A stretch of 25,512 bases of DNA from Oscillospiraceae bacterium (GCA_017828935.1 JAGAUG010000074.1:1-25512), one strand, 5' to 3'; shown: positions 1 to 9,627, counted from the stretch's first letter. Program-made: numbers and translations. The notes: generated by a model not told the origin, from the letters alone.

Positions 1-90
1 GCCGCCGGTAGCACCACCGTTACCAGGAGCTGCGACAACGACAAATGTTGGAGGACCGCCGCCGGTAGCACCACCGTTACCAGGAGCTGC
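1..90 (+). repeat. Proline-rich 57-bp direct repeat (two copies of a 33-bp identical block)
   Basis: Bases 1-33 and 58-90 are identical, a period of 57 bp (19 codons), encoding PPVAPPLPG-type linkers. The first copy runs off the window edge, so more copies may lie upstream. The paralogous gene has a repeat with the same 57-bp period but different bases at 6944-7045. Confidence 0.9.
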
Positions 91-3000
91 ATCAACGACA
101 AAGAAAACAACAACAACAACAACGTTTAGTGATGTTAGGACTGTAGATTTATCGAGTTATCCAGAAGTTGTAAGAGAGATAAAAAAATTACAGATAAAGT
201 ATCCAGAGTTAGATTTTGGTAACAAAGCCTACATATTAAATACAGATATTCATGTTGCAGTTTCGAGTATAGCTATGAGAACAAGTCCGAAAGTGTTGAT
301 GTCAGAAATAACAAAAGTTATTGACACAGAAACTGGTAATTTAAAAACACTTACAGAAAAAACAAAATCAGCGGACGGTAAAAAAGATATAGCAAAAACA
401 ATAAAACTAGGTGATCTATATAAAACATATAAAGCAAAATTAAATGGTAAAGAAGATGTTGTTGCTTTAAAAATTGATGAGCTTAAAAAGTTGTATACAG
501 AGCTCGAAGGTTATCAAAAAAAATACGAAGCAACTGAAGGAGACACTGAAGACGCCAACGGAAAGAATACAAAAATACATATAGTTGCTATAAATCCGGC
601 TTGGAAGTTAGAAGAGAAAAAAGCAACAATAGAAAAAATTATTGAGGATATTAAGATGATGTTACAAAGCGACGAAGTAATCGCAAAGATGACAACTCTA
701 ATTAAAGATATTAACGAGATTATCAGCGAAGTTAAAGGTGTCGAAATCAACGAAAGTGTTTTTGTACAAGAGAAACATCAAAAGAAATATTTGAGCTTAA
801 ATTCCGACGAAAAAGAAGAAATTACAGGTATTATTAGTTTCTTAAACGAAGTAAGAACTGAGTATACTAATATTAGTGGAGAGATCGACGTTGAAAAATT
901 AAATACGGCTTTAAAAGACGGACAAAATGATATTAAAAAATTAAAAGAAATATTGACTGATCTTATAACTGTAAAAGAAGCCAGAGAAAGAATAGAAGCG
1001 TTAGAAAAAGTTTATGCAAATATGAAGCCAGTTCACCAAACTAAATATCAAGTTCAGATGGCAGGAATTACAAGTATTAAAAATGAGATTAAGAACAAAC
1101 AAGAAACCGAAAAAATTACTCTTGAACAGTTAACAGTTATCGAAAACTTCGAAAAACTTTTAAAAGACCAAATCGAAAAACAAAAAGTAACAGAAATTAT
1201 TAGCGATTTGATGACGGTAAAAGACGCTAAAGCCGAGATAGAAAAGTTAACAGATTTACTAGAAAATAAATCTGGAAAAGAGGTTGTCGTAGTCAGAATG
1301 GATTTAAATAAATTAACGAATGAGATAAAAAATAAGAAAGATGATGAAAGTATTACACAAGAACAGTTAGATCAAATTAATAAAATAAAAGACGATATAA
1401 AAAATTTACTAGACAAACACGAAAATAGCGAAGAATTTGATACAACAGAAGAAGCGATAAAAGAACTTGAAAGTAAATATGATCCGTTTAAACCTATCGA
1501 ATATAAAGTTGCTTATCAAGATTATGAGGGAAAAAAAGAAAATATAATAAATACAATTAAAGCATTTAAAACACAGATTGGGACAGAAGTAAAATTGTGC
1601 AGAGAAAGCTTTAATAAGAGTAAAGAAATAAAAAATACAGCAAAACTAGTTGATATAAATAATGATATAGAACTAGCCAAAGCAAAAGTGGAAATTTTGG
1701 CGTTGTTGCCAGCAGACGGTAGATTTAAAACTTTGAAAGATGTATCAATATTAGAACAAGAGGAAGTATATACTAGTTTGGTAGAATACTCTGGAGCAAA
1801 AGAAGAGAATGTAAAAACAGACATTGCGATGGCCAAAACACTTATTGAAAGGAATCCGTTAGACGAAGTAAAAGCTGAGATAGAAGAAGAGAGAAAAGCT
1901 AAAGAAGAAGCTGAGAAAAAAGCTAAAGAAGAAGCTGAGAAAAAAGCTAAAGAAGAAGCTGAGAAAAAAGATAAAGAAGAAGCTGAGAAAAAAGATAAAG
2001 AAGAAGCTGAGAAAAAAGATAAAGAAGAAGAAGAGAGAAAAGCTAAAGAAGAAGCTGAGAAAAAAGATAAAGAAAAAAGTGTCGACGAAGAAATGGCAGA
2101 GTTACAAGAACAAATAAATGATTTAGATAACGAAGTAAACGGTTTAAACGAAACAGAAGAGACAGATAATTTAAATAATTTAGAAGCGTCAGATGACGAA
2201 GATTTCTCAAGCGATTTAGAAAGTTTATTTGGTGAAGAAGATTCGAGCGGCGGAGACGACGCTGGCGGCTCAGAAGATTCGAGCGACGGAGACGACGCTG
2301 GCGGCTCAGAAGATTCGAGCGGCGGAGACGATGCTGGCGGCTCAGAAGATTCGAGCGGCGGCGGCGACAGTGGCGAAGGTAATATATCTTTTGATAGCGA
2401 ATTAATGATGGATGAAGATTCGCCAAGACCGGCTCAAGCTCAAGCTCAAGCTCAAGTCAAAGACTATACTAAGATCAAAGAAGAAGTAGACAAATTCTTG
2501 TTAAACTTTGTAACAGTTAACCAAGGAAATAATCTTGTTGCTTCGATGAAATTAGGCCAACGGGAGTATATTGAAGAAATTTCTAAAAAAATGAATGAGG
2601 TTAAGGCAGCGTTCGAAACAGGTGACGTATCTGATATAGTAAAACATACAAGAGAAGCAATTACATATAAATTGTTCTATGATAAAAATTATATACCGTA
2701 TTATGTTGCAGTAAATTCATGTAAGACATTTTTAGATCCAGTTTATGAAACAGACCTTAGCGAAGATGATCTAAAAAAAGTTATTATAATTAGTTATTTC
2801 TATAGTCGTTATATTTTCGACGAAAGATTTGATATTACAAAAACAAACGCTTCGGCTGATATTTATACTATAATTAAAAATCTAGCTGCTCAATTATATA
2901 AAGACGGCTATGTCAGCTCAGATACGTTCTTTGATAGTATTATTAATATATATACAGACGACGGAAGTGTTTATATGAACGAAAATGAGATTTGTAATTT

Positions 3001-3178
3001 AGATTTAGCTGCTAAAGTTTTGAGAATGTCTGAAACAGATTCTTTAAATAGCGAAACTGACGTTAAAAAACAAGTCGATGATGTTTTAAAAACGACAGAA
3101 AATATATCAAACGGTAATTGGCAAGAAAGTTATAAAGAAATAGAAGAAAAAATTGATGGGTTTTTAAAAATATCTTAA
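2..3178 (+). CDS. Giant repeat-rich coiled-coil surface protein, C-terminal 1058 aa (5' end outside window)
   Basis: The frame is open from base 2 with no stop before the internal ATG at 275, and the upstream part matches the next gene, so this is the 3' part of a larger gene. In order: a Pro-rich linker (2-105, repeated APPLPG); a conserved segment around DLSSYPEV (147-170); helical repeats with a D-L-[IM]-T-V-K-[ED]-A signature (from about 958 and 1208), each closing with an IT-x(2)-QL motif; an 8-residue KEEAEKKA/D repeat (1885-2075); an acidic stretch; four 12-residue Ser/Gly/Asp repeats (2240-2376); an AQ repeat; and a conserved C-terminal domain (about 2465-3175). No LPXTG motif or C-terminal membrane helix is seen. 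It is a close paralogue of the protein at 3470. Export is inferred from that paralogue's signal peptide. Function is unknown; adhesion or an envelope scaffold is a guess. Confidence 0.85.
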   Translation, partial: PPVAPPLPGAATTTNVGGPPPVAPPLPGAASTTKKTTTTTTFSDVRTVDLSSYPEVVREIKKLQIKYPELDFGNKAYILNTDIHVAVSSIAMRTSPKVLMSEITKVIDTETGNLKTLTEKTKSADGKKDIAKTIKLGDLYKTYKAKLNGKEDVVALKIDELKKLYTELEGYQKKYEATEGDTEDANGKNTKIHIVAINPAWKLEEKKATIEKIIEDIKMMLQSDEVIAKMTTLIKDINEIISEVKGVEINESVFVQEKHQKKYLSLNSDEKEEITGIISFLNEVRTEYTNISGEIDVEKLNTALKDGQNDIKKLKEILTDLITVKEARERIEALEKVYANMKPVHQTKYQVQMAGITSIKNEIKNKQETEKITLEQLTVIENFEKLLKDQIEKQKVTEIISDLMTVKDAKAEIEKLTDLLENKSGKEVVVVRMDLNKLTNEIKNKKDDESITQEQLDQINKIKDDIKNLLDKHENSEEFDTTEEAIKELESKYDPFKPIEYKVAYQDYEGKKENIINTIKAFKTQIGTEVKLCRESFNKSKEIKNTAKLVDINNDIELAKAKVEILALLPADGRFKTLKDVSILEQEEVYTSLVEYSGAKEENVKTDIAMAKTLIERNPLDEVKAEIEEERKAKEEAEKKAKEEAEKKAKEEAEKKDKEEAEKKDKEEAEKKDKEEEERKAKEEAEKKDKEKSVDEEMAELQEQINDLDNEVNGLNETEETDNLNNLEASDDEDFSSDLESLFGEEDSSGGDDAGGSEDSSDGDDAGGSEDSSGGDDAGGSEDSSGGGDSGEGNISFDSELMMDEDSPRPAQAQAQAQVKDYTKIKEEVDKFLLNFVTVNQGNNLVASMKLGQREYIEEISKKMNEVKAAFETGDVSDIVKHTREAITYKLFYDKNYIPYYVAVNSCKTFLDPVYETDLSEDDLKKVIIISYFYSRYIFDERFDITKTNASADIYTIIKNLAAQLYKDGYVSSDTFFDSIINIYTDDGSVYMNENEICNLDLAAKVLRMSETDSLNSETDVKKQVDDVLKTTENISNGNWQESYKEIEEKIDGFLKIS
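1885..2075 (+). repeat. 24-bp coding minisatellite (KEEAEKKA/KEEAEKKD repeat)
   Basis: About seven tandem 24-bp units encode Lys/Glu/Ala octapeptides that would form a charged single alpha-helix or coiled coil. Units differ mainly by an Ala/Asp codon change. The unit is a multiple of three, so copy-number change would preserve the frame. Confidence 0.9.
2240..2376 (+). repeat. 36-bp coding minisatellite (SSGGDDAGGSED repeat)
   Basis: Four tandem 36-bp units, the last degenerate, encode a Ser/Gly/Asp linker. They are visibly G+C-richer than the surrounding gene. The repeat separates the helical part from the conserved C-terminal domain. Confidence 0.9.
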
Positions 3179-3182
3179 AATC

Positions 3183-3225
3183 AAAACAACGAGCGTTTTA
3201 TAAGTAAACACTCGTTGTTTTTTGT
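3183..3225 (+). terminator. Intrinsic terminator of the first giant gene
   Basis: An 11-bp stem, AAAACAACGAG (3183-3193) with CTCGTTGTTTT (3211-3221), starts 4 bases after the stop codon and runs into a T tract. The stem continues inward with one mismatch through a GTTT/AAAC pairing. Confidence 0.9.
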
Positions 3226-3257
3226 TATAAACAATAAAAAGTTCTATTAAAAAACAC

Positions 3258-3286
3258 TTGATTTATATAAAATAGTGTGATATAAT
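3258..3286 (+). promoter_or_regulatory. Upstream promoter (P1) of the 2047-aa gene
   Basis: TTGATT (3258-3263), a 17-bp spacer, then TATAAT (3281-3286) preceded by TGA, an extended -10. It lies just after the preceding terminator and about 185 bases before the start codon, so a transcript from here would have a long leader. Confidence 0.7.
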
Positions 3287-3380
3287 AATATTAAATAGAC
3301 GAATAAAATTTTCAAAATCCAGAAATTGTATATACGTAATTATAAATAATTTATAAATTTTTTTATTATTATATTTTATA

Positions 3381-3409
3381 TTGACTTTTTTAAAAATATA
3401 CATTATAAT
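3381..3409 (+). promoter_or_regulatory. Proximal promoter (P2) of the 2047-aa gene
   Basis: TTGACT (3381-3386), a 17-bp spacer, then TATAAT (3404-3409). It is a near-consensus sigma-A site about 60 bases upstream of the start codon and the second of two tandem promoters in this gap. Confidence 0.75.
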
Positions 3410-3469
3410 AATTATGTACAAAAAAATAAAAAAATTAGTATATTTCGATATTTGCGAGGAGGAAAGATT

Positions 3470-6400
3470 ATGAATAAAAAAATTAGAGAGCTATCTAAAA
3501 TATTATCAGCTTTGACAATATTTAACAATGTATCACAAATACCGTATAATATCTTGGCTGATACTGATGTTTCTAAGACAAGTAACAATGCTAATAATAC
3601 GCTTGCCCAACTAGCTGATTTAAAAGAGTTACAAGATTCTGGTGTTATCAGCGCAGCGGAATTAAATAAACAGATAAATTTGTTAGTTGCGATTCAAAAG
3701 GCTGGTAATGCAAAGCAAGTTTATGACGCTATTGATTTGTACGAGAAAGGCGAATATAGTTCAATAAATATAGAAAATATTAGTAATAATAATAAAAGCT
3801 CTGAAGAAAGTATTAAAACTCTTGAGAGTGCGATGATTAACATTGGTGTTGAATCGCTTGTAAATCAAGCAAAAACATCTTTGGCTGCTTCGAAAATAGA
3901 AGTTAAAACTGAAGCAGAACATAGTGTATCTGAGATGTTGAAATTATCGTTAGCTAATACTGGTAATATTTCTGAAACAGTTTCAGCGATTGTCGTAAAC
4001 GATGGATCTAAGGCGACAATAGAAAACAGTTTCATAGTTGAAAAAACTAATACTCTTATTGAAAGTGTTAAAGATAGTTTGAAAAATTTTTCTGAAGATA
4101 AAACTAATGAAAATATGACTAACAATGAAAAATTTGAAAATTCAGATAAACATTATGAAAAAATTTCCGAAGCTGTAAATAAATACAGTAAGAGTGTTTC
4201 AAGTCAAGTTATTGCTGAGCAAATAGTTCAAAATGTAAAGAAAGCTGAAGAAGAGGCTAAACAAAAAGAAGAAGCTAAACAAAAAGAAGAAGCTAAACAA
4301 AAAGAGGAAGCTAAACAAAAAGAAGAACAAAAAACTTCAATGTTAGTGTCTTCAGAGCCTATTGTTTTTAGTCATACAGCGAGTTCTGTTACAGCTAACG
4401 CAATAGCACCGTATATAGAAAAAAGCGGTGTATCAGACAAAAAAGAGATTGATATGTCAATAGTGAATGATAGTGCAAAAAAAATAACGGATCAAATAGT
4501 TGCTAAGCTTAAAGAAGCTGACAAGAATGTCGATGATTTACCTGTTGAAAAAATTAAAGAAGGTCTAACTGAGATGTTACAAGAGTTTGGAACTAAGTTA
4601 GAAGAAAGCAAGGCAGTTACTAGCGAAAAAGTAGAAGCACCTGCGCTTGGTCCGTTATCTGAACCGGAATTAAAAGATATGACAGGTAAAGTTTCAGAAA
4701 CTCTAAAGCAACAAATATCAGACCAAGTAAAAGAAATCGACGAATTAAAAATTAAGTTAGAGAGTTTTGAAGGTAAAGAAGTTATAGATAAAGGTGTTAA
4801 AGAGCAACTTGAGAGAGAACTTTTAGAAAAATACAGTAAATTAGACGAATTAAAAATTAAGTTAGAGAATTTTGAAGGTAAAGAGGCTATAGATAGCGAT
4901 GTTAAAGAACAGTATGAACGGATCAAAAAAGATTACGAAGATCTTCAAGAGAAATATAATAAAATAACACAAGAACAGGCTCAAAAGATACTTTCAGATA
5001 ATAAAGTTGTTGATACATACAATAACGCTGTTGGAGCTTTAAGAGCATTTGATTACCGTGTTGTTGATAAAGATAAAGACGGAAAATATAGCGTTATTAT
5101 TGACGAGAATAATAAAAACACTTCAGAAACAAAAAATTTAGAAATTAAATTAAATAATTTAGTTAAGGCGATAGACGACTATGAGAGATATAAAAGTAAA
5201 AGATTTGATATTTTTAATGATTACGAAGCTCCATCGGAGAAAATAATTGATTATTTCGAAACTCAAGGTCGAAAGGCTGAGAGAGAGAGTTTTAGAAACT
5301 TGATAGTTGCTCAAATAGATTATAATAGAGCTGTTGAGAAAGCTGTCAACGCTAAAATTGATAAGTTAGTAAAACAAGCTTTATCAGTTGTATCAGAGAC
5401 AAAAGTAGACGAAGTTATTCAAGAGATTAAAAATAAAAAAGGTCAGGAAGATATATCTAAAACAGAGCTTTATCGAGTAACGATGAAAGATTTAACGACG
5501 GCTGGAATCAACCAAGAAAAAAAATTAGACGAACTTTTAAAAATCGTTGAGGGAGATGTTGAGGTAGCGACAAAATTGATTTCGAGAGTTAACCTTGATA
5601 AAAAGATGAATAGCGCAAAACAAAATAAAGAAAAAAATAGTTTAGATCAAGTAACAGATATATTAAGTGCCTTAAAAGATTTTACAAAACTAGAAGAAAA
5701 AAATATGCAAGATATGGCATCTGAAGATTTAGATAAATATGTAGGACAGTTGGAAGTTTCTAGCGAAATAGATACAAATTATTATTTATCTTTATTATTA
5801 GACGAAAATCTTGACGAGAAATCAAGAGTCGAAGCTATAAATCAATATATTAAAGCTAAAAGGCGTTTTGGGTTTATAGAAACACAAAAAAGATATAGTG
5901 AGTTAAGACAAAAATTAGATCCTTGGACTAAGATAAATGATACTGAATATAAAAATAAATATGGTAAAGATCACCAATTTTCAAAAGATTTACTAAATGC
6001 TGTTGCGAAATTAATTACTGGCAATGTAATGGATAGCAATATTGAGTCGAGAAATTATAAAGCACAATTAGACATTTTGGCTAAAGAATCAGAAGTTGAA
6101 AACAAACTAAAACAAGCTACTCTTTCTAAAGAGGAATCGAATAAATGGGGAAATAAAACTGTTAACTATAAAAAAGATGAAGTTTTAAATAAAAACGTAA
6201 TAAAGAATTTATCAAAAGAAATTGCGACGATGTATCAAGATATACTGAAAGGTATTGAAGAATCAAAGAAATTAGAAGAGGAAATACAAAAAATAACAAC
6301 AGGAAGTATTATAAAATTTAAAGAAAGTGATTTAAAATATATTACAAAAGAAGAGTTGACAAAATATTTTGTCGACGAAGTTTTGATTCCAATTATAAAA

Positions 6401-9400
6401 TTGGATACGTGTCCGACGGGTGTGTGTATTGTACAAGGTAGTGAATTAACAAACAAGGTTGGCGAAATTATAAATGACAATAAATTTATTATTTTAGCTT
6501 TGAGATCGTTGGTTGAAGGCGAAAAGTTTGAAGACGAGGAACTTAAAAGTAAAGAAATAGGAAATTTAGAAAAATATATTTGGAAAAACGAATATTTTCA
6601 AACTAAATTTAAAAGTTTAGCTGGAGAAAAAGACAAAGAAATTGGTAAGAAATTCGACTTAAAGAACAGAATAGGATATATTAAATTTGCATTTGATGTA
6701 CAGGGTGATAGTGATGTGAGTGGTGAAAAACGTAAAATTAATATTAATTTCGATGTAAGCGATGATGATAAAAAAGCAGTACAAGATGTTTTGGGATTTC
6801 TTTCGATGTCTAAAGAAGAAAAGACGAAAATAATCGAAGAATTGAGTAATAAAGCATATAGTGAGGAAAATTTCAATAAAATAAAACAAGAATTTAATAT
6901 AACAAAAACTAATACAACAGCACAAACAGGGACAGGCAATATTCCAATACCACCTTTACCACCAACAGGTATACCAACACCTCCGGGAATACCGTCAGCA
7001 CCAATACCACCTTTACCACCAACAGGTATACCAACACCTCCGGGAGCTCCAATAATAACAAGATCAACAGCATCAGTTGATTTATCTACTTATCCAGAAG
7101 TATATAGAAAAATTAAAGAGTTACAAATTAAATATCCGAAAATTAACCCAGGGTTTAAATCGTCAAACATTTCGCAACTTGGAGTAATTATTTCAAATAT
7201 TGCCTTAGAAGAAAGTCCACAGGTATTGATGGATGGAATAAATAAAGTTATTGACGTAACAACTAGTGAATTCAAAGAAGAAAAAACGTTTAAATATAAG
7301 AGTTTGTATGAAACATATAAATCAAAATTAGATAGCGCAAAAAAAGATGAAGTTTTACCTAAAATCGAAGAACTAAAAGAATTGTATAGGACTCTCCAAG
7401 CTTATCAAAAAGAATATGAAGCTAAAGTAGAAATCAAATCGAGTTGGGGTCTAACTAATAAAAAAACAAAAATCGAAAGTATTATCGATGATATAAAATT
7501 GATTTTAAATAAAGACGAAGTAGTTAAAAATATGCGAGCGTTAATTGGAGAAATTGACGGGTTAATAAATAAATTTGATAGCGAAGCGATTTCCGAAACT
7601 GTATTTGTTAAAGAAGATCACAAAAATAAATATAATATTTTAGATGACGGCAGAAAAGGATATATTGATAGTATTATTATTAATCTTAATAATATAAGAA
7701 AAGAATATTCAACAATTGCTGAGGATGTTGATATTAATAAGTTAAGTCAGTCTTTAAATGAAGGTAAGAATTTGATTGAAAGTTTAAAACAAATGTTAAT
7801 AGATTTGATAACTGTTAAAGAAGCTAAAGAAAGACTAACGAAATTAAAAGATATATATTCTAAACTAGGTAATTTTCAAAGATTAGTATATAAATATAAA
7901 GGTGAAGAAATAGAAAGTATTTTAAAAGCTATCGAGAAAAAGACAGATATCGAAAATATTACTCCGGGTCAACTAGCTTCGATAGAAAAATTAGAAGAAA
8001 CTTTTAAAACTCTGTTAGAAAAAGTAAATTTGACAAAAGCAATAAACGATTTAATAATTGTAAGAGAAGCTAAAGAAGAGTTGAAAAAGTTTATAAATTT
8101 AGTTGAAGACGAAGAAATAAAAAAAGAAATAGATAGTCTATTAGAAGAACTAAAAGAAAAAAATGATACAGACAAAATTACTCAAGATCAATTAGATAAA
8201 ATAAATTATCTAAAACAAAAAATCGCTAAATTAGAAGAAGCTGAATTAGAAAAAAAGTTAAAAGAATTAAAAGCTCAAGTAGACAAATATGAATCTATTA
8301 GATACCAAGTTGTACGTAAAAGTGGTAAACCTGTAGATTTTTTAACATTTGTGAATTTAACAGCTGTGATAAAAAGAATAAGTGGTAATCTTGAAAAATA
8401 TGATATAACCAAATTTGATTCGGTAAATAAAATAATATTAGAGTGTAATCAATTATTAGAGGTTTTAGATAAATTACCCAAATCTGGTGAATTCAAAACT
8501 TTAGAAGATGTATCTGTATTACGAGAAAATACTGTTTTGACTAATATAAGCAAATTGACAAAATGTATGATTGAGGGCATAAAAAAAGAAATTACAGAAA
8601 TGGAGACAATTATTATAGAAGATCCGTTAGATACTGAAAAGCCTGATAAGACTGAAAAGCCTGGCGGAACTGGAGATACTGGCGGATCTGGAGATCATAC
8701 GGGATCAGATGGGACCGGAACTCTCGGCGCATCTGGAAGTGATACAGGATTAGGTGATGATAAAGGATCAGGTGATGATACAGGATCAGGTGATGATACA
8801 GGACCAGGTGGAACTAAAGATATGTCTACAGATAGCGAGTTAATATCGGGTAATAGCTCTCAAGAAGAACAGTTACAAGATTTAATGTATCTCAAAAACG
8901 AAATAAATAAATTTTTATTTAATTTTACAAAAGTTAATTACAGTAACGATCTTATTACTTCTTTAAAATTAAAAAACCAAGAAGATATAAAAGATATTAC
9001 ACAAAAAATCAGCGAAATTGATACTGTATTTAATTCTAATGATTTATCTAGTATTATAAAATATGCTAAAGAAGCTGTTGCTCACAAATTATCTTACGAA
9101 AAAAATTATATACCTTACTACGTTGCGGCCAACTCTTGTAAAATGTTCTTGGACCCAGCTTATCAAACAAATCTTAGCCAAGATAATTTAAAAAGAGTTG
9201 TTATAATTAGCTATTTATATAGTAAATACGCTCTAGATAAAAACTTTGATGCAACAAAAGTAAACTCAGCTGAGTATATTTATAATATAGTTAGAAGTTT
9301 GGCTAATAAGTTATATACAGATGGGTATGTTGATTCTATTTATTATTTTGATAGTATTATTAATTTATATTCAGAAGACTCAAGTGTCTATATAAACGAA

Positions 9401-9613
9401 GATGAAGTTTGTAAGTTGGATTTAGCAGCAAAGGTTTTAAGAATCTCAGAAACTGATCCGTCGAATAACAAAACTGATATCGAAAAGAAACTCGAAGAAG
9501 TTTTACAGATGCCGATAGAAGGCGGAAAAGCGTCAATAGATAGTTGGCAAGAAAGCTATCAACAGATAGAAATAAACGTTAAAGAAGCCTTGGCATTAAC
9601 AGAGTCTAATTAA
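3470..9613 (+). CDS. Giant exported repeat-rich coiled-coil protein (2047 aa)
   Basis: The start is ATG 3470, 7 bases after a GAGGAGG site (3456-3462); the TTG at 3452 lies upstream of that site and is rejected. Residues 1-30 look like a signal peptide (Lys/Arg start, hydrophobic core, ILA-D cleavage). Then: helical segments; an AKQKEE repeat (about 263-287); a 35-residue duplication around DELKIKLE (nt 4739 and 4844); more helical sequence; a Pro-rich linker (about 1156-1194); YPEV-type and D-L-I-T-V-K-E-A helical repeats shared with the upstream protein; a Gly/Asp/Thr linker (about 1729-1782); and the shared C-terminal domain (about 1801-2047) with IPYYVAANSCK and EVCKLDLAAKVL. A CPTGVC pair sits near residue 980. 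No sortase signal is seen. Probably secreted or surface-bound by an unrecognised route; function unknown. Confidence 0.9.
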   Translation: MNKKIRELSKILSALTIFNNVSQIPYNILADTDVSKTSNNANNTLAQLADLKELQDSGVISAAELNKQINLLVAIQKAGNAKQVYDAIDLYEKGEYSSINIENISNNNKSSEESIKTLESAMINIGVESLVNQAKTSLAASKIEVKTEAEHSVSEMLKLSLANTGNISETVSAIVVNDGSKATIENSFIVEKTNTLIESVKDSLKNFSEDKTNENMTNNEKFENSDKHYEKISEAVNKYSKSVSSQVIAEQIVQNVKKAEEEAKQKEEAKQKEEAKQKEEAKQKEEQKTSMLVSSEPIVFSHTASSVTANAIAPYIEKSGVSDKKEIDMSIVNDSAKKITDQIVAKLKEADKNVDDLPVEKIKEGLTEMLQEFGTKLEESKAVTSEKVEAPALGPLSEPELKDMTGKVSETLKQQISDQVKEIDELKIKLESFEGKEVIDKGVKEQLERELLEKYSKLDELKIKLENFEGKEAIDSDVKEQYERIKKDYEDLQEKYNKITQEQAQKILSDNKVVDTYNNAVGALRAFDYRVVDKDKDGKYSVIIDENNKNTSETKNLEIKLNNLVKAIDDYERYKSKRFDIFNDYEAPSEKIIDYFETQGRKAERESFRNLIVAQIDYNRAVEKAVNAKIDKLVKQALSVVSETKVDEVIQEIKNKKGQEDISKTELYRVTMKDLTTAGINQEKKLDELLKIVEGDVEVATKLISRVNLDKKMNSAKQNKEKNSLDQVTDILSALKDFTKLEEKNMQDMASEDLDKYVGQLEVSSEIDTNYYLSLLLDENLDEKSRVEAINQYIKAKRRFGFIETQKRYSELRQKLDPWTKINDTEYKNKYGKDHQFSKDLLNAVAKLITGNVMDSNIESRNYKAQLDILAKESEVENKLKQATLSKEESNKWGNKTVNYKKDEVLNKNVIKNLSKEIATMYQDILKGIEESKKLEEEIQKITTGSIIKFKESDLKYITKEELTKYFVDEVLIPIIKLDTCPTGVCIVQGSELTNKVGEIINDNKFIILALRSLVEGEKFEDEELKSKEIGNLEKYIWKNEYFQTKFKSLAGEKDKEIGKKFDLKNRIGYIKFAFDVQGDSDVSGEKRKININFDVSDDDKKAVQDVLGFLSMSKEEKTKIIEELSNKAYSEENFNKIKQEFNITKTNTTAQTGTGNIPIPPLPPTGIPTPPGIPSAPIPPLPPTGIPTPPGAPIITRSTASVDLSTYPEVYRKIKELQIKYPKINPGFKSSNISQLGVIISNIALEESPQVLMDGINKVIDVTTSEFKEEKTFKYKSLYETYKSKLDSAKKDEVLPKIEELKELYRTLQAYQKEYEAKVEIKSSWGLTNKKTKIESIIDDIKLILNKDEVVKNMRALIGEIDGLINKFDSEAISETVFVKEDHKNKYNILDDGRKGYIDSIIINLNNIRKEYSTIAEDVDINKLSQSLNEGKNLIESLKQMLIDLITVKEAKERLTKLKDIYSKLGNFQRLVYKYKGEEIESILKAIEKKTDIENITPGQLASIEKLEETFKTLLEKVNLTKAINDLIIVREAKEELKKFINLVEDEEIKKEIDSLLEELKEKNDTDKITQDQLDKINYLKQKIAKLEEAELEKKLKELKAQVDKYESIRYQVVRKSGKPVDFLTFVNLTAVIKRISGNLEKYDITKFDSVNKIILECNQLLEVLDKLPKSGEFKTLEDVSVLRENTVLTNISKLTKCMIEGIKKEITEMETIIIEDPLDTEKPDKTEKPGGTGDTGGSGDHTGSDGTGTLGASGSDTGLGDDKGSGDDTGSGDDTGPGGTKDMSTDSELISGNSSQEEQLQDLMYLKNEINKFLFNFTKVNYSNDLITSLKLKNQEDIKDITQKISEIDTVFNSNDLSSIIKYAKEAVAHKLSYEKNYIPYYVAANSCKMFLDPAYQTNLSQDNLKRVVIISYLYSKYALDKNFDATKVNSAEYIYNIVRSLANKLYTDGYVDSIYYFDSIINLYSEDSSVYINEDEVCKLDLAAKVLRISETDPSNNKTDIEKKLEEVLQMPIEGGKASIDSWQESYQQIEINVKEALALTESN
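4256..4329 (+). repeat. 18-bp coding repeat (AKQKEE units)
   Basis: Four near-identical tandem 18-bp units encode a charged AKQKEE helix. It is the positional counterpart of charged helical minisatellites in the upstream paralogue, but with a different unit length. Confidence 0.85.
6944..7045 (+). repeat. 57-bp proline-rich direct repeat (two copies of a 45-bp identical block)
   Basis: Bases 6944-6988 and 7001-7045 are identical, period 57 bp, encoding IPPLPPTGIPTPPG-type linkers. The period matches the repeat at 1-90 in the upstream paralogue although the bases differ, so unit length is conserved while sequence was homogenised within each gene. Confidence 0.9.
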
Positions 9614-9627
9614 AAACTAATAAAAAC

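Noticed and set aside
2043..2426. Minus-strand ORF rich in Leu/Arg/Ser opposite the repeats of the first giant gene
   Set aside because: It is the shadow of the KEEAEKK and SSGGDD repeats; no ribosome binding site and no family resemblance.
3452..3469. TTG start six codons upstream for the 2047-aa protein
   Set aside because: The codons overlap the GAGGAGG ribosome binding site of ATG 3470, and the signal peptide begins naturally at 3470.
6406..6426. CPTGVC as a redox-active thiol motif in the giant protein
   Set aside because: Spacing is C-x4-C, not the C-x2-C of thioredoxin-like centres, and the surrounding sequence is helical repeat; only a possible disulfide.
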